DNA of 64,000 nucleotides from Ardenticatenaceae bacterium. GTDB taxonomy: Bacteria; Chloroflexota; Anaerolineae; Promineifilales; Promineifilaceae. Under the pieces are notes generated by a model that saw nothing but the letters and a program-made list of their open reading frames with translations, did no database searches and was not told where the DNA came from. Positions 16,627-25,340 of this stretch are shown in pieces (the first letter of the stretch is position 1; the number at the start of each line of letters is the position of its first letter). The stretch lies in assembly GCA_020634315.1 (NCBI GenBank), contig JACKBV010000006.1, positions 124,001-188,000 on the forward strand, written 5' to 3'. Position numbers and translations under genes: made by a program.

Positions 16627-17445
16627 ATGGCGGAAAAAAAGGCAGAGAGTAAAACGCCGTTATTAACACGGCGAGATGTACTCAAAATTGGGGGAGCAAC
16701 TGGGGCAACGGTTTTGTTGTCGCAGGGGATATTGTTAGGCCCCTGGTCGCCAGACGCGATAGAAGGAATTCATCGCGAAAGCGAAGCCAGCACCGAACAC
16801 GAGTGGCACATGGGCATCGACCTTTCCAAATGCATTGGTTGTCATTATTGTGTTTGGGCCTGTCAGGCTACCAATGATGTGCCCCGCGACGAAATGCGTT
16901 GGAATGTTGGTTTCCCGGAGCGTACTGAAAATGGGGTGGACTTCTTTATGACACGGCCGTGTCTGCATTGTCAGGAAGCCCCCTGCGTGAAGGTGTGTCC
17001 AGTAGGGGCAACCTGGGTGCGCGAAGACGGCATTGTCGCCATGGATTATGATCGCTGCATTGGCTGCCGTTACTGCGAAGTCGCCTGCCCCTATGATGTA
17101 CGCCGCTTTAATTGGGATGTTGTCGAAGATGAAAATCAATACCATCCCACCTGGGGAGAGCCAGAAGTAGAGCGACGGCCGCGTGGGGTAATTGAAAAAT
17201 GCACCTTCTGTGTTCATCGCATCGATCGTGGTCTGGCGCATGGCCTTACGCCCGGTGTGGATCCACAAGCCACACCCGCGTGTGTTGCCATTTGCCCTGT
17301 AAATGCGCGTGTCTTTGGCGATGCCAAAGACCCAAGCAGCCCGATATCGAAGTTCCTGGCAGAAAACGAAACGTTTCGTTTGCGTGAAGATTTTGGGACG
17401 GAACCGAAAGTACATTATGTACGGCCGTCACGCGAAGAGGTGTAA
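16627..17445 (+). CDS. four-cluster [4Fe-4S] ferredoxin subunit, NrfC/PsrB type, with Tat signal
   Basis: An N-terminal twin-arginine motif TRRDVLKIGG with a hydrophobic stretch predicts Tat export. Four cysteine groups follow: CIGCHYCVWAC, CLHCQEAPCVKVC, CIGCRYCEVAC, and CTFC paired with CVAIC, giving four [4Fe-4S] clusters as in NrfC, PsrB and HybA. The 272 residues match the family length. It begins five bases after the octahaem gene with GAGGAG upstream, and the NrfD gene starts one base after its stop. It should wire the cytochrome to the NrfD quinone subunit. Confidence 0.93.
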   Translation: MAEKKAESKTPLLTRRDVLKIGGATGATVLLSQGILLGPWSPDAIEGIHRESEASTEHEWHMGIDLSKCIGCHYCVWACQATNDVPRDEMRWNVGFPERTENGVDFFMTRPCLHCQEAPCVKVCPVGATWVREDGIVAMDYDRCIGCRYCEVACPYDVRRFNWDVVEDENQYHPTWGEPEVERRPRGVIEKCTFCVHRIDRGLAHGLTPGVDPQATPACVAICPVNARVFGDAKDPSSPISKFLAENETFRLREDFGTEPKVHYVRPSREEV

Positions 17446-17446
17446 T

Positions 17447-18682
17447 ATGGCTGCGGGACAATTAGCAACACGACCCTCAACTAATAATAACCTCCCCATA
17501 CGCCTATGGTATGCCTTGTTAGTTACCATGATTGGCGTGGGGCTGGTGGGCATGTTCCAGGTACTCTGGAATGGCTTAGAAGTAACCAACTTAACGGATC
17601 GGGTTCCTTGGGGATTATGGATTACCCACGACCTTTCCGCTATTGGTTTGGGTGCCGGAGCTTTCACTTTTTCGGCTGTCGTATACCTGTTTCGGATCAA
17701 GCGTTTTGCACCCATTGCACGTGCTGCTGTGTTTATTGGTTTCTTAGGGTATACCTCAGCGATGCTGGCTCTGGCAATGGACATTGGTCGGCCTGATCGC
17801 TTTTGGCATCCGTTGGTTTATTGGAACGTTCACTCTGTACTGTGGGAGATCACCATGTGCGTTATCTTTTACTCCACAGTACTGGTCATTGAATTCTTGC
17901 CCATCTTGTTTGAAAACCCTGTGTTTGCTCGCTGGCCGAAACTGGGCAAGTTTGGGCACAAACTCCATGCATTGACGCCAATCCTGGCTGTCATTGGGTT
18001 AGGTTTGTCATTGCTGCACCAATCGTCATTAGGGGCGACCTACGGTGTGCTATCTGGGCGTGAAATCTGGTTCAAGCCCTCTATGCCGGTATTGTTTATT
18101 TTATCGGCCGTTGCTGGTGGTGTATCCCTAACACTGTTAGCAACTATGATTGTCTGGAAGATTACCGGGCGTGAAGTCATTGACAAATACCTGCGCCGCG
18201 ATATTGCTCGCCTGGCCGCTGGTGCGTTATCGGCCTATCTCTATTTGAAGATATGGGATTGGGCTGCCACGTCCTATTATAGCCATGCCCCTGGCACAGC
18301 CGATGCCCTCGCACGTCTTGCCGCTACCACCCCTTACACGCGCTCATTTTGGTTGATCGAAGTTCTCCTGGGGGCGGTCGTGCCCATTATAATTTTGCTC
18401 AATCAACCGTTACGTCGCCGTCATGGCGTCTTTATGGTCGGGTTGGCCTTAGCTGTATTTGGTGTCATTGTCAACCGTTGGAACGTCACCCTTTCTGGGT
18501 TAATCGTTCCACCGGAGTGGTCGCCCGGTGTGCTTGGCAACATTGTCGCCGCAGCCTATCTGCCTTCTTGGACAGAGTTATCTGTTTCATTGGGTATTTT
18601 AGGTTATGCATTGTTGGCCTTTACCCTGGGTGTGCGCCATTTGTCTATCTACCCGAAGGAAGGGGAAGATACTCATGCATAA
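17447..18682 (+). CDS. NrfD/PsrC-type quinone-interacting membrane subunit
   Basis: A 411-residue protein with about ten hydrophobic helices (for example PIRLWYALLVTMIGVGLVG, and VHSVLWEITMCVIFYSTVL with the conserved HS-WE region). NrfD/PsrC/HybB proteins bind quinone without haem and pair with a four-cluster FeS subunit, the gene directly upstream. ATG 17447 is one base after the preceding stop; an in-frame start at 17303 would overlap the FeS gene by 143 bases and is rejected. The operon ends at a strong terminator. Direction (quinol oxidation or quinone reduction) cannot be read from sequence. Confidence 0.92.
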   Translation: MAAGQLATRPSTNNNLPIRLWYALLVTMIGVGLVGMFQVLWNGLEVTNLTDRVPWGLWITHDLSAIGLGAGAFTFSAVVYLFRIKRFAPIARAAVFIGFLGYTSAMLALAMDIGRPDRFWHPLVYWNVHSVLWEITMCVIFYSTVLVIEFLPILFENPVFARWPKLGKFGHKLHALTPILAVIGLGLSLLHQSSLGATYGVLSGREIWFKPSMPVLFILSAVAGGVSLTLLATMIVWKITGREVIDKYLRRDIARLAAGALSAYLYLKIWDWAATSYYSHAPGTADALARLAATTPYTRSFWLIEVLLGAVVPIIILLNQPLRRRHGVFMVGLALAVFGVIVNRWNVTLSGLIVPPEWSPGVLGNIVAAAYLPSWTELSVSLGILGYALLAFTLGVRHLSIYPKEGEDTHA

Positions 18683-18710
18683 GGCGACTCCTCCATGGTA
18701 GTAAATGGAG

Positions 18711-18739
18711 AAAAAGCCTGGCATCACGCCAGGCTTTTT
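18711..18739 (+). terminator. terminator of the cytochrome/FeS/NrfD operon
   Basis: AAAAAGCCTGGC pairs with GCCAGGCTTTTT across a five-base loop (18711-18739), leaving a T-run on the plus strand. Confidence 0.88.
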
Positions 18740-18786
18740 ACGCTTAACGACCACAAATTGTTGATTCATAGAAGAACTTTACAAAT

Positions 18787-18840
18787 GATGACAAATGTCT
18801 CGGTTGTCCATTACAAAATGTGACTGCCTATATGACAAAA
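18787..18840. promoter_or_regulatory. TGACAAA sites upstream of the first decahaem gene
   Basis: TGATGACAAATG (18787-18798) and TATATGACAAAA (18829-18840) match the TATGACAA elements upstream of the ArsR gene. They lie 105-160 bases ahead of the decahaem start, between the NrfD terminator and a strong ribosome site. Confidence 0.45.
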
Positions 18841-18945
18841 AGTAAGATATACTTAGCCTGATTTTAATTGTTTTCTCAGATTTATTTTATGCAAAGCAAT
18901 TAAAAGGCCAGAGAGTACTGTAGGATTGAACAAGGAGGTTAGCAC

Positions 18946-21180
18946 ATGCGTCCTGGAAAGCACGTTATTCTAACACTGACATTCTTATTGCTTATGCTTG
19001 CTGCTTGTAGCGAACCTGAGCAAGTACAAGTTACCCGTGTGGTTCGTGTACCGGGTGAAACAGTAGAGGTTACACGAGTTGTTGAAGTTGAAGTTGTGGT
19101 TGAACCAACGGCTACAGCTACGCCCACTTCAACAGAACTCGGCGAGATGTTGGTGGAAGGTATTCCATATCAACAACAATGGGCAACTTCAGCTCATGCC
19201 AATGCGGATGCAGAAGCATTTCGCCATTGGGATGAGGAAGACCCTGCCGAAGTTCCCGTGCAATGTGCCAAGTGCCATAGCGCATTGGGGTACTTAGACT
19301 TTTTAGGGGCCGACGGTTCGACACCGAATGTGGTAGATGTAGCTTCACCGCTGGGCACAGTTATTGAATGTGCAGCTTGCCATAATTCGGCCGCCATGGA
19401 AAAAACCAGCGTGCTGTTCCCCTCTGGTATCGAGGTGATGGGATTAGGCGATGAGGCACGCTGTATGGAATGTCATCAAGGCCGTGCTTCAAAGGAGACG
19501 GTCGACACTTCTATAGCTGATGCTGGCCTAACTCCCGAAGACCTGGATGTCGTTAGTGAAGATTTGGGCTTTACCAATATTCATTATTATGCGGCAGCAG
19601 CAACTCAATACGGCAATATCGCCATGGGTGGCTATGAATATGATGGCAAGAGTTATGATGCTCGCTTCGACCATGTTGCGCCTTATGACACTTGTGTTGG
19701 TTGCCATGATGCACACACCCTGGAACTGAAGCTGGATGATTGTAGTTCTTGTCATGGCAGTTTGAATACGCCAGAAGATTTGTTAAATGTGCGTTTCCTT
19801 GGCTCTCTAGTTGACTATGATGGCGATGGCAATATCGAAGAAGGTATCTACTTCGAGATTGAGACCATGCGCGAGAACCTGTATGCGGCCATGCAAGCTT
19901 ATGCATCTGAAATTAGTGGTGCCGCGCTTGTTTATGATGAAGCCACATATCCTTACTTTTTTGCCGATGCCAATAGCAATGGCTCTGTGGATGAAGGTGA
20001 AGGGCGGTATAATGCCTGGACGGCGCGTCTAGCAAAGGCGGCTTACAATTACCAAGTCTCCTTGAAAGACCCTGGTCGTTATGCACATGGCGGTAAGTAC
20101 GTCATCCAATTGCTCTATGATTCATTAGAAGACGTGAACATGGCTCTGTCTACTCCCATTGACATGACGGGGATGCATCGCATTGATCATGGTCACTTTG
20201 CCGGTTCGGAAGAGGCATTCCGCCATTGGGATGAGGATGGATTTGTTTCCGCTTCTTGTGCGAAATGCCATTCAGATATGGGCTTGCCTTTCTTCCTGGC
20301 AGAAGGTGTCAGTGTTTCACAAGAGCCATCGAATGGCTTGAATTGTGCAACCTGCCATGATAATGTGACGACTTTTTCACGTTATGTGGTGGAAGAAGTG
20401 GCATTCCCCAGTGGTGCCGTGTTAAGCATGAATGACCTGGATAGTAATTTGTGCATCGAGTGTCATCAGGGTCGGGAATCGGCCAGCAGCGTTGATGCGC
20501 GTATTGGTGACCTGGACCCAGATGATCCCACTGGCGGACTGCGTTTTGTAAATGTTCATTATTTTGCGGCTGGGGCAACATTGCTAGGCACAGAAGCGAA
20601 AGGGGTGTACGAATACCCTGGTCAAACTTACTTTGGGCGTAATGAGCATGTTGAACAGTTTGATACATGTATCGAATGTCATGATTCTCATGCGCAGGAG
20701 GTAGTTGTCGAAGTTTGTGGTATTTGCCATGGGAATGTGGACACGGCCGAAGATCTTCCCAACATCCGCTTTAACGAAGAAGGCGTTTACATTGATTGGG
20801 ATGGCGATGGGAATCTGACCGAAGGTATTCATGATGAAATCGCCACTATGAGTGATGTTTTATACGCCACCATGCAAGCTTATGCGGCCAATACAGAAGG
20901 TGTAGATAGTATTGTTTACAATGCTGCACGCTACCCCTATTTCTTTATTGATGCCAATGGCGATGGGCAGTTGGGTGCTGATGAAGGCGATGGTTACACA
21001 ACTTGGACGCCACGCCTGCTGCGTGCCGCTTACAATTACCAATATGTCTTGAAAGATCCTGGCGCATATGCTCACAATGGCAAGTATGTAGTCCAGGTGT
21101 TGTATGACACATTGGTAGATATGGGTGCTGACGTTACCGGCATGAGTCGTCCAGAGCTTCCTGCCGAGCCAGCTCCCTGA
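18946..21180 (+). CDS. decahaem lipoprotein cytochrome with internal duplication (copy 1)
   Basis: The lipobox LMLAAC follows a short signal, then a VEVTRVVEVEV linker. Two repeats of about 330 residues each hold five haem motifs: CAKCH, CAACH, CMECH, CVGCH, CSSCH, then CAKCH, CATCH, CIECH, CIECH, CGICH. Each repeat shares EAFRHWDEE, an NIHYY/NVHYF-AAAT segment, and calcium-type loops such as DYDGDGNIEEG and DANGDGQLGADEG. The product should be lipid-anchored on the outer membrane face and could pass electrons along the cell surface; this use is inferred. AAGGAGG gives a very strong ribosome site. A close paralog follows at 21308. Confidence 0.9.
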   Translation: MRPGKHVILTLTFLLLMLAACSEPEQVQVTRVVRVPGETVEVTRVVEVEVVVEPTATATPTSTELGEMLVEGIPYQQQWATSAHANADAEAFRHWDEEDPAEVPVQCAKCHSALGYLDFLGADGSTPNVVDVASPLGTVIECAACHNSAAMEKTSVLFPSGIEVMGLGDEARCMECHQGRASKETVDTSIADAGLTPEDLDVVSEDLGFTNIHYYAAAATQYGNIAMGGYEYDGKSYDARFDHVAPYDTCVGCHDAHTLELKLDDCSSCHGSLNTPEDLLNVRFLGSLVDYDGDGNIEEGIYFEIETMRENLYAAMQAYASEISGAALVYDEATYPYFFADANSNGSVDEGEGRYNAWTARLAKAAYNYQVSLKDPGRYAHGGKYVIQLLYDSLEDVNMALSTPIDMTGMHRIDHGHFAGSEEAFRHWDEDGFVSASCAKCHSDMGLPFFLAEGVSVSQEPSNGLNCATCHDNVTTFSRYVVEEVAFPSGAVLSMNDLDSNLCIECHQGRESASSVDARIGDLDPDDPTGGLRFVNVHYFAAGATLLGTEAKGVYEYPGQTYFGRNEHVEQFDTCIECHDSHAQEVVVEVCGICHGNVDTAEDLPNIRFNEEGVYIDWDGDGNLTEGIHDEIATMSDVLYATMQAYAANTEGVDSIVYNAARYPYFFIDANGDGQLGADEGDGYTTWTPRLLRAAYNYQYVLKDPGAYAHNGKYVVQVLYDTLVDMGADVTGMSRPELPAEPAP

Positions 21181-21201
21181 TAAAATAACATTGTTTTAGA
21201 G

Positions 21202-21271
21202 GCGACCGACTTGAATGCGAGTGGCACGCGGACAAGTCGGTCGCTGGTTAAGCCAGCTAATACGGCTGGCT
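21202..21271 (+). repeat. two perfect hairpins between the decahaem genes
   Basis: GCGACCGACTTG (21202-21213) pairs with CAAGTCGGTCGC (21233-21244), and AGCCAGC (21251-21257) with GCTGGCT (21265-21271). There is no T-run. They could set the relative levels of the two decahaem mRNAs. Confidence 0.6.
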
Positions 21272-21307
21272 ATTTGGAGATCGTTTTAGAGATATGGAGG
21301 ATAACCT

Positions 21308-23482
21308 ATGCAAAACCCGAAAAAGCGTCTCATGATATTCCTCGGTCTCTTGCTATTGCTCACGTTGGTCTTTACCGCGTGCAGCCAGGAGACGGTGGAA
21401 GTCACCCGCGTTGTTGAGGTGCCTGGGCCGGAGGTTGAGGTGACCCGCGAAGTAGAAGTTGAGGTCCCTGGGCCAGAAGTCGAGGTAACTCGCATCGTTG
21501 AGGTAATGGTTGAACCAGAACAGTCTGTTTCGGCCGTTCCTTTCCTCGAACAGTGGCAAAGCTCTGGGCATGCTGATGTAGAAGCCGAAGCTTTTAACCA
21601 TTGGAATGAGGAAGACCCCCAAGAAGTTCCTACTGGTTGTGCAAAATGCCACAGCACGCCCGGCTACCTGGACTTTTTAGGAGCAGATGGAACTGAATTT
21701 GGGACGGTAGAAAATGCGTCTCCCATTGGGACAACTGTTGAATGTGCTGCTTGCCACAATGATGTTACCTTGGGCCTGACCAGTGTCGTCTTCCCCTCTG
21801 GGGTGGAAGTCATGGGCCTGGGTGACGAATCACGTTGTATGCAGTGTCACCAGGGGCGCAGTTCTAAGCTGACGGTGGATCAGGGCATTATTGATGCTGG
21901 CCTCGACCCCGTTGCCGACCTGGATGTGGTCAGCGAAGATGTCGGCTTTACCAATATTCATTACTATGCTGCTGCTGCAACGCTGTATGGCAAGGTAGCT
22001 ATGGGTGGTTATGAATATGATGGTAAGGCGTACGATGGCAAGTTTGACCACGTGGCTGGCTATGATTCGTGCATTGACTGTCACAACCCGCACACTCTTG
22101 AAGTGAAAGTCGATGAATGCTCTGGCTGCCACACCGATGTGACCTCTGTAGAGGACTTGGTCAATATCCGTATGCCCGGCTCTCTGGTTGACTATGATGG
22201 CGATGGCGACATGGAAGAAGGCATCATGTTCGAAATCCAGGGAATGCAAGAGATGCTGCTGCAAGCGATGCAGGCTTATTCCACAGAGATAGCTGGAACT
22301 GGCATTACCTATGACGCGGCTGCTTACCCGTATTTCTTCAATGATGCGGGCGAACGGTATGCAACCTGGACGGCGCGTCTGGCTAAGGCTGCTTACAACT
22401 ATCAGGTTTCGCAGAAGGATCCGGGCGAGTTTGCACATGGTGGCAAGTACATCATTGAGCTGCTCTACGATTCTATTGAAGACCTGAATTCGGCTATTTC
22501 TGCACCGGTTGACTTGACCAATGCTCATCGCATTGACCATGGTCACTTTGCTGGTTCGGAAGAAGCGTTCCGTCATTGGGATGAGGAAGGCTTTGTGTCT
22601 GGCTCGTGCAGCCGCTGCCACTCGGCAACCGGTCTGCCGCTCTATCTGACGCAAGGTGTTACCATCAATGAGCCTACTTCTAATGGTCTGAACTGTGCTA
22701 CTTGCCATAGTGACCTGACTACTTTTGCGCTTTACGAAGCGGATAGCGCTACTTTCCCAAGTGGGGCTACGGTTTCCTTGGCAGTAGATGAAACAGATGA
22801 GGCCGGATTGAAGAGTAACCTGTGTCTTCAATGCCATCAGGGGCGTGAATCTACGGTATCGGTTGACAGAACCTTGTCGGGGTTAGAGGATGACGTAGCG
22901 TCTGAATCTATTCGCTTCCGTAATGTTCATTACTTTGCGGCTGGGGCAACTTTGTTTGGCACCGAGGTTAAGGGTGCTTATGAGTTTGCAGACCAGACTT
23001 ATCTGGGACGTAATGTGCATGTGGAGAAGTTCGACACTTGTGTTGAATGTCACAATGCCCATGCTCTAGAAGTGAAGTATGACGAATGTGCATTCTGCCA
23101 TGAGAATGTAGAGACACCGGAAGATTTGCACGCGATTCGTGTTTCCGAGACGGACTTTGATGGTGACGGTGACGTGACAGAAGGTCTGTATGGCGAAATC
23201 CAAACCATGGCGGATGTTCTGTATGCCGCGATGCAGGATTACTCGACGAACACGGCGGGCAGCACCATTGTGTATAATGGAAGCAGTTATCCGTATTTCT
23301 TCAACGATGCGGGTGAGAGCTATGCATCCTGGACACCCAATCTGTTGCGTGCTGGTTACAATTATCAGTATGTGCAGAAGGATCCGGGCGCATTTGCGCA
23401 CAATGGTCTTTATATTATTCAGCTTCTTTACGACTCGATCAATGCGGTTGGTGGCGACACGACTGGCATGACACGGCCGTAA
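21308..23482 (+). CDS. decahaem lipoprotein cytochrome with internal duplication (copy 2)
   Basis: A paralog of the preceding gene. The lipobox VFTAC is followed by four VEVTREVEV-type linker repeats, then ten haem motifs: CAKCH, CAACH, CMQCH, CIDCH, CSGCH, CSRCH, CATCH, CLQCH, CVECH, CAFCH. Both halves keep the DFLGADG, NIHYYAAAAT and HRIDHGHFAGSEEAFRHWDEE blocks, and the second decahaem set lacks two of the EF-hand loops seen in copy 1 (DAGERYATW replaces the DANSNG loop). Sequence divergence shows an old duplication, not an assembly artefact. GGAGG precedes the ATG and a strong terminator follows. Confidence 0.9.
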   Translation: MQNPKKRLMIFLGLLLLLTLVFTACSQETVEVTRVVEVPGPEVEVTREVEVEVPGPEVEVTRIVEVMVEPEQSVSAVPFLEQWQSSGHADVEAEAFNHWNEEDPQEVPTGCAKCHSTPGYLDFLGADGTEFGTVENASPIGTTVECAACHNDVTLGLTSVVFPSGVEVMGLGDESRCMQCHQGRSSKLTVDQGIIDAGLDPVADLDVVSEDVGFTNIHYYAAAATLYGKVAMGGYEYDGKAYDGKFDHVAGYDSCIDCHNPHTLEVKVDECSGCHTDVTSVEDLVNIRMPGSLVDYDGDGDMEEGIMFEIQGMQEMLLQAMQAYSTEIAGTGITYDAAAYPYFFNDAGERYATWTARLAKAAYNYQVSQKDPGEFAHGGKYIIELLYDSIEDLNSAISAPVDLTNAHRIDHGHFAGSEEAFRHWDEEGFVSGSCSRCHSATGLPLYLTQGVTINEPTSNGLNCATCHSDLTTFALYEADSATFPSGATVSLAVDETDEAGLKSNLCLQCHQGRESTVSVDRTLSGLEDDVASESIRFRNVHYFAAGATLFGTEVKGAYEFADQTYLGRNVHVEKFDTCVECHNAHALEVKYDECAFCHENVETPEDLHAIRVSETDFDGDGDVTEGLYGEIQTMADVLYAAMQDYSTNTAGSTIVYNGSSYPYFFNDAGESYASWTPNLLRAGYNYQYVQKDPGAFAHNGLYIIQLLYDSINAVGGDTTGMTRP

Positions 23483-23503
23483 ACAATTACCCAACTACAT
23501 AAT

Positions 23504-23536
23504 AAAAGCCGGGTGGTTAGCCACCCGGCTTTTTTT
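23504..23536 (+). terminator. terminator of the decahaem operon
   Basis: AAAAGCCGGGTGG pairs with CCACCCGGCTTTT around a TTAG tetraloop, followed by more T. The minus-strand gene converges from 23573. Confidence 0.9.
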
Positions 23537-23572
23537 GTTTATCCCATAGGGGCCGTCGTTATTTGTCAGGGA

Positions 23573-25297
23573 TTACTTTTCCGGTGCGCCAGCAGCAATC
23601 CATTCTTTCACCGCAGTTAATTCTTCTGCTAGCAGCTGTCCGAAATGGTCGATGGGGCCAGATTGTCTTTGTACCAGCAGGCTGGTTTCCGCATCTCCAG
23701 CAATGATAACGGGGCCATCATCGCTTCCGCGCATGGCGCTTTCGTAACTGCTGAGGTCGAGGCCGGCTTCGGCTTGGGGGCCACTATGACAGAAGGTGCA
23801 ACGGCCGTCAAACATAGCCTTAAACGTGCCCTCGTAGGTACGCGGGACGCCATCTAGCAAATAGGGGCTGGTGTTTAACAAGATATAGAGCTGGCGTGCC
23901 AGCACTGGCTCTAAAGCAGGATCGTCGAACCCTGCATAAACCCATTCGTTTGCATGACAGGCGACGTTGCCGCAGAAAGAGCCATCCGCTGGGGGTTTTC
24001 CCTCCAGTTGTGTGTAATCAACGGAGGAATCGGCGGGGGTGTGGCAGGAGGCGCAGGAGCTGTCTATGGAACGGCCGTGTAGGGCGATCCAACTATTGTG
24101 TGTATGCGATGTCGGTTCTGGCCCCTGTGCGATTTCAATGTTTGCCACCAATGAATTATCGGCCGTTACCGGCACAGAATGGCATAAATTACATTCCAGG
24201 CGAATCGCTTCCTCTGTACCCGTTAAATGCTTGCCATCATGACAGCGGAAGCAGCCCGGCGAATTCTTATGCCCTAAATTATCTGGATGTGTCTCCCAAT
24301 CCAACTCTTGTTCCGGGAAAACCATCTGCACATACATATCTTGTAACACACCGACCGTCTCCTGAATCGCATCCTGCTGCGCTTCATAAAGGTCGGGGTA
24401 ATTTTCAGCGTAGAAATCAGGCAATGTGGCAAATGCCTCATCCGCCTCTGCGAGGCTTTCATACTTCACGCTTAACAACGCCACCGCTTCATCGCGCACA
24501 TAAAGCAGTTCTGGTGAGATGAGACCCTTACTCAATGCCTGATCCACAGCCTCTTCCGGAGTTGGAATGCTGTGCGTAATACGGTTATGGCATGAAATGC
24601 AGTCCATACGTTCCAAGAAAGTACCGGCAATATCATCTGGGGTGATGCCAGAGGCGATGTCATAATATTCGGTAACATTTCCCTCTTCATCTACCGTGCG
24701 CACATAAGGGATATTTTGCTCTAGCGCATCTGTTGCCAGGTACCACACTTCATTTTCCACATGCCAATGGATACCGCGCCCCAATCCTTCACGTTTGCTG
24801 CCGCCACCTGTCTTTAAGACCAGATACAAACTCTCCGGTGAATTCTCTGCATCATTACCATAGGTTTTGATTTCGCGGAGACTATCATCGGAAAACTTCT
24901 CTGGGAAATGGCAGGTCTCGCATGATTCACGCGCCGGGCGCATGGCACGCGAAAAAATGGGGAATTCATAATCTTGCGTCAGCGTCAGGTAAACGTGACG
25001 CAAATCACCCGCTTTACGCGAAAATTGTGTTGTCACCACATCACGACCGATGTGACACTCCACACATTGCACACGGGCATGTGGCGAGCGTTGATAAGCA
25101 CTATATTCTGGGGGCATCGTATGGCAAGTTGTTCCACAAAACACCGAAGAATTCGTATAAGTCCAGCCATACACAGTGCCCGATATTAGGCTAATCGTCA
25201 GAATCCCTAAAATGATAAAAGGCAGCGTACGTACCCAAAGCGGACTGCCAGCCGGTGGAAAGAAAAAGCGTTTGATGGCGGAAAACAGTTTGCGCAT
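23573..25297 (-). CDS. NapC/NirT-type membrane-anchored multihaem cytochrome with C-terminal PSCyt-like haem domain
   Basis: The 574-residue protein starts with one membrane helix (residues about 20-44) and the NapC/NrfH-like first haem in FCGTTCHTMPPEY, a CX3CH motif followed by the usual methionine. Further haems: CVECH, CETCH, CISCH, CFRCH, CNLCH, CASCH, CGNVACH (CX4CH) and CTFCH, nine in all. The last 100 residues (CTFCHSGPQAEAGLDLSSY, GPVIIAGD, LTAVKEWIAAGAPE) resemble the planctomycete-type cytochrome c domain. NapC-type proteins take electrons from menaquinol, so this is a candidate quinol dehydrogenase for surface cytochromes. ATG 25297 was chosen for its AAAGGA site and because it starts at the membrane helix. 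It shares a strand with the octahaem lipoprotein gene, 43 bases apart. Confidence 0.9.
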   Translation of the reverse strand: MRKLFSAIKRFFFPPAGSPLWVRTLPFIILGILTISLISGTVYGWTYTNSSVFCGTTCHTMPPEYSAYQRSPHARVQCVECHIGRDVVTTQFSRKAGDLRHVYLTLTQDYEFPIFSRAMRPARESCETCHFPEKFSDDSLREIKTYGNDAENSPESLYLVLKTGGGSKREGLGRGIHWHVENEVWYLATDALEQNIPYVRTVDEEGNVTEYYDIASGITPDDIAGTFLERMDCISCHNRITHSIPTPEEAVDQALSKGLISPELLYVRDEAVALLSVKYESLAEADEAFATLPDFYAENYPDLYEAQQDAIQETVGVLQDMYVQMVFPEQELDWETHPDNLGHKNSPGCFRCHDGKHLTGTEEAIRLECNLCHSVPVTADNSLVANIEIAQGPEPTSHTHNSWIALHGRSIDSSCASCHTPADSSVDYTQLEGKPPADGSFCGNVACHANEWVYAGFDDPALEPVLARQLYILLNTSPYLLDGVPRTYEGTFKAMFDGRCTFCHSGPQAEAGLDLSSYESAMRGSDDGPVIIAGDAETSLLVQRQSGPIDHFGQLLAEELTAVKEWIAAGAPEK

Positions 25298-25340
25298 GAT
25301 GTTTAATCCTTTACAACTATGTAAGGGTAACGGTCTACCA

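Noticed and set aside
17303..17446. Extended N-terminus of the NrfD gene
   Set aside because: It would overlap the FeS subunit by 143 bases and adds a basic, non-membrane segment.
21830..22837. 335-codon minus-strand frame opposite the second decahaem gene
   Set aside because: It mirrors a frame with ten haem motifs and has no recognisable domain.
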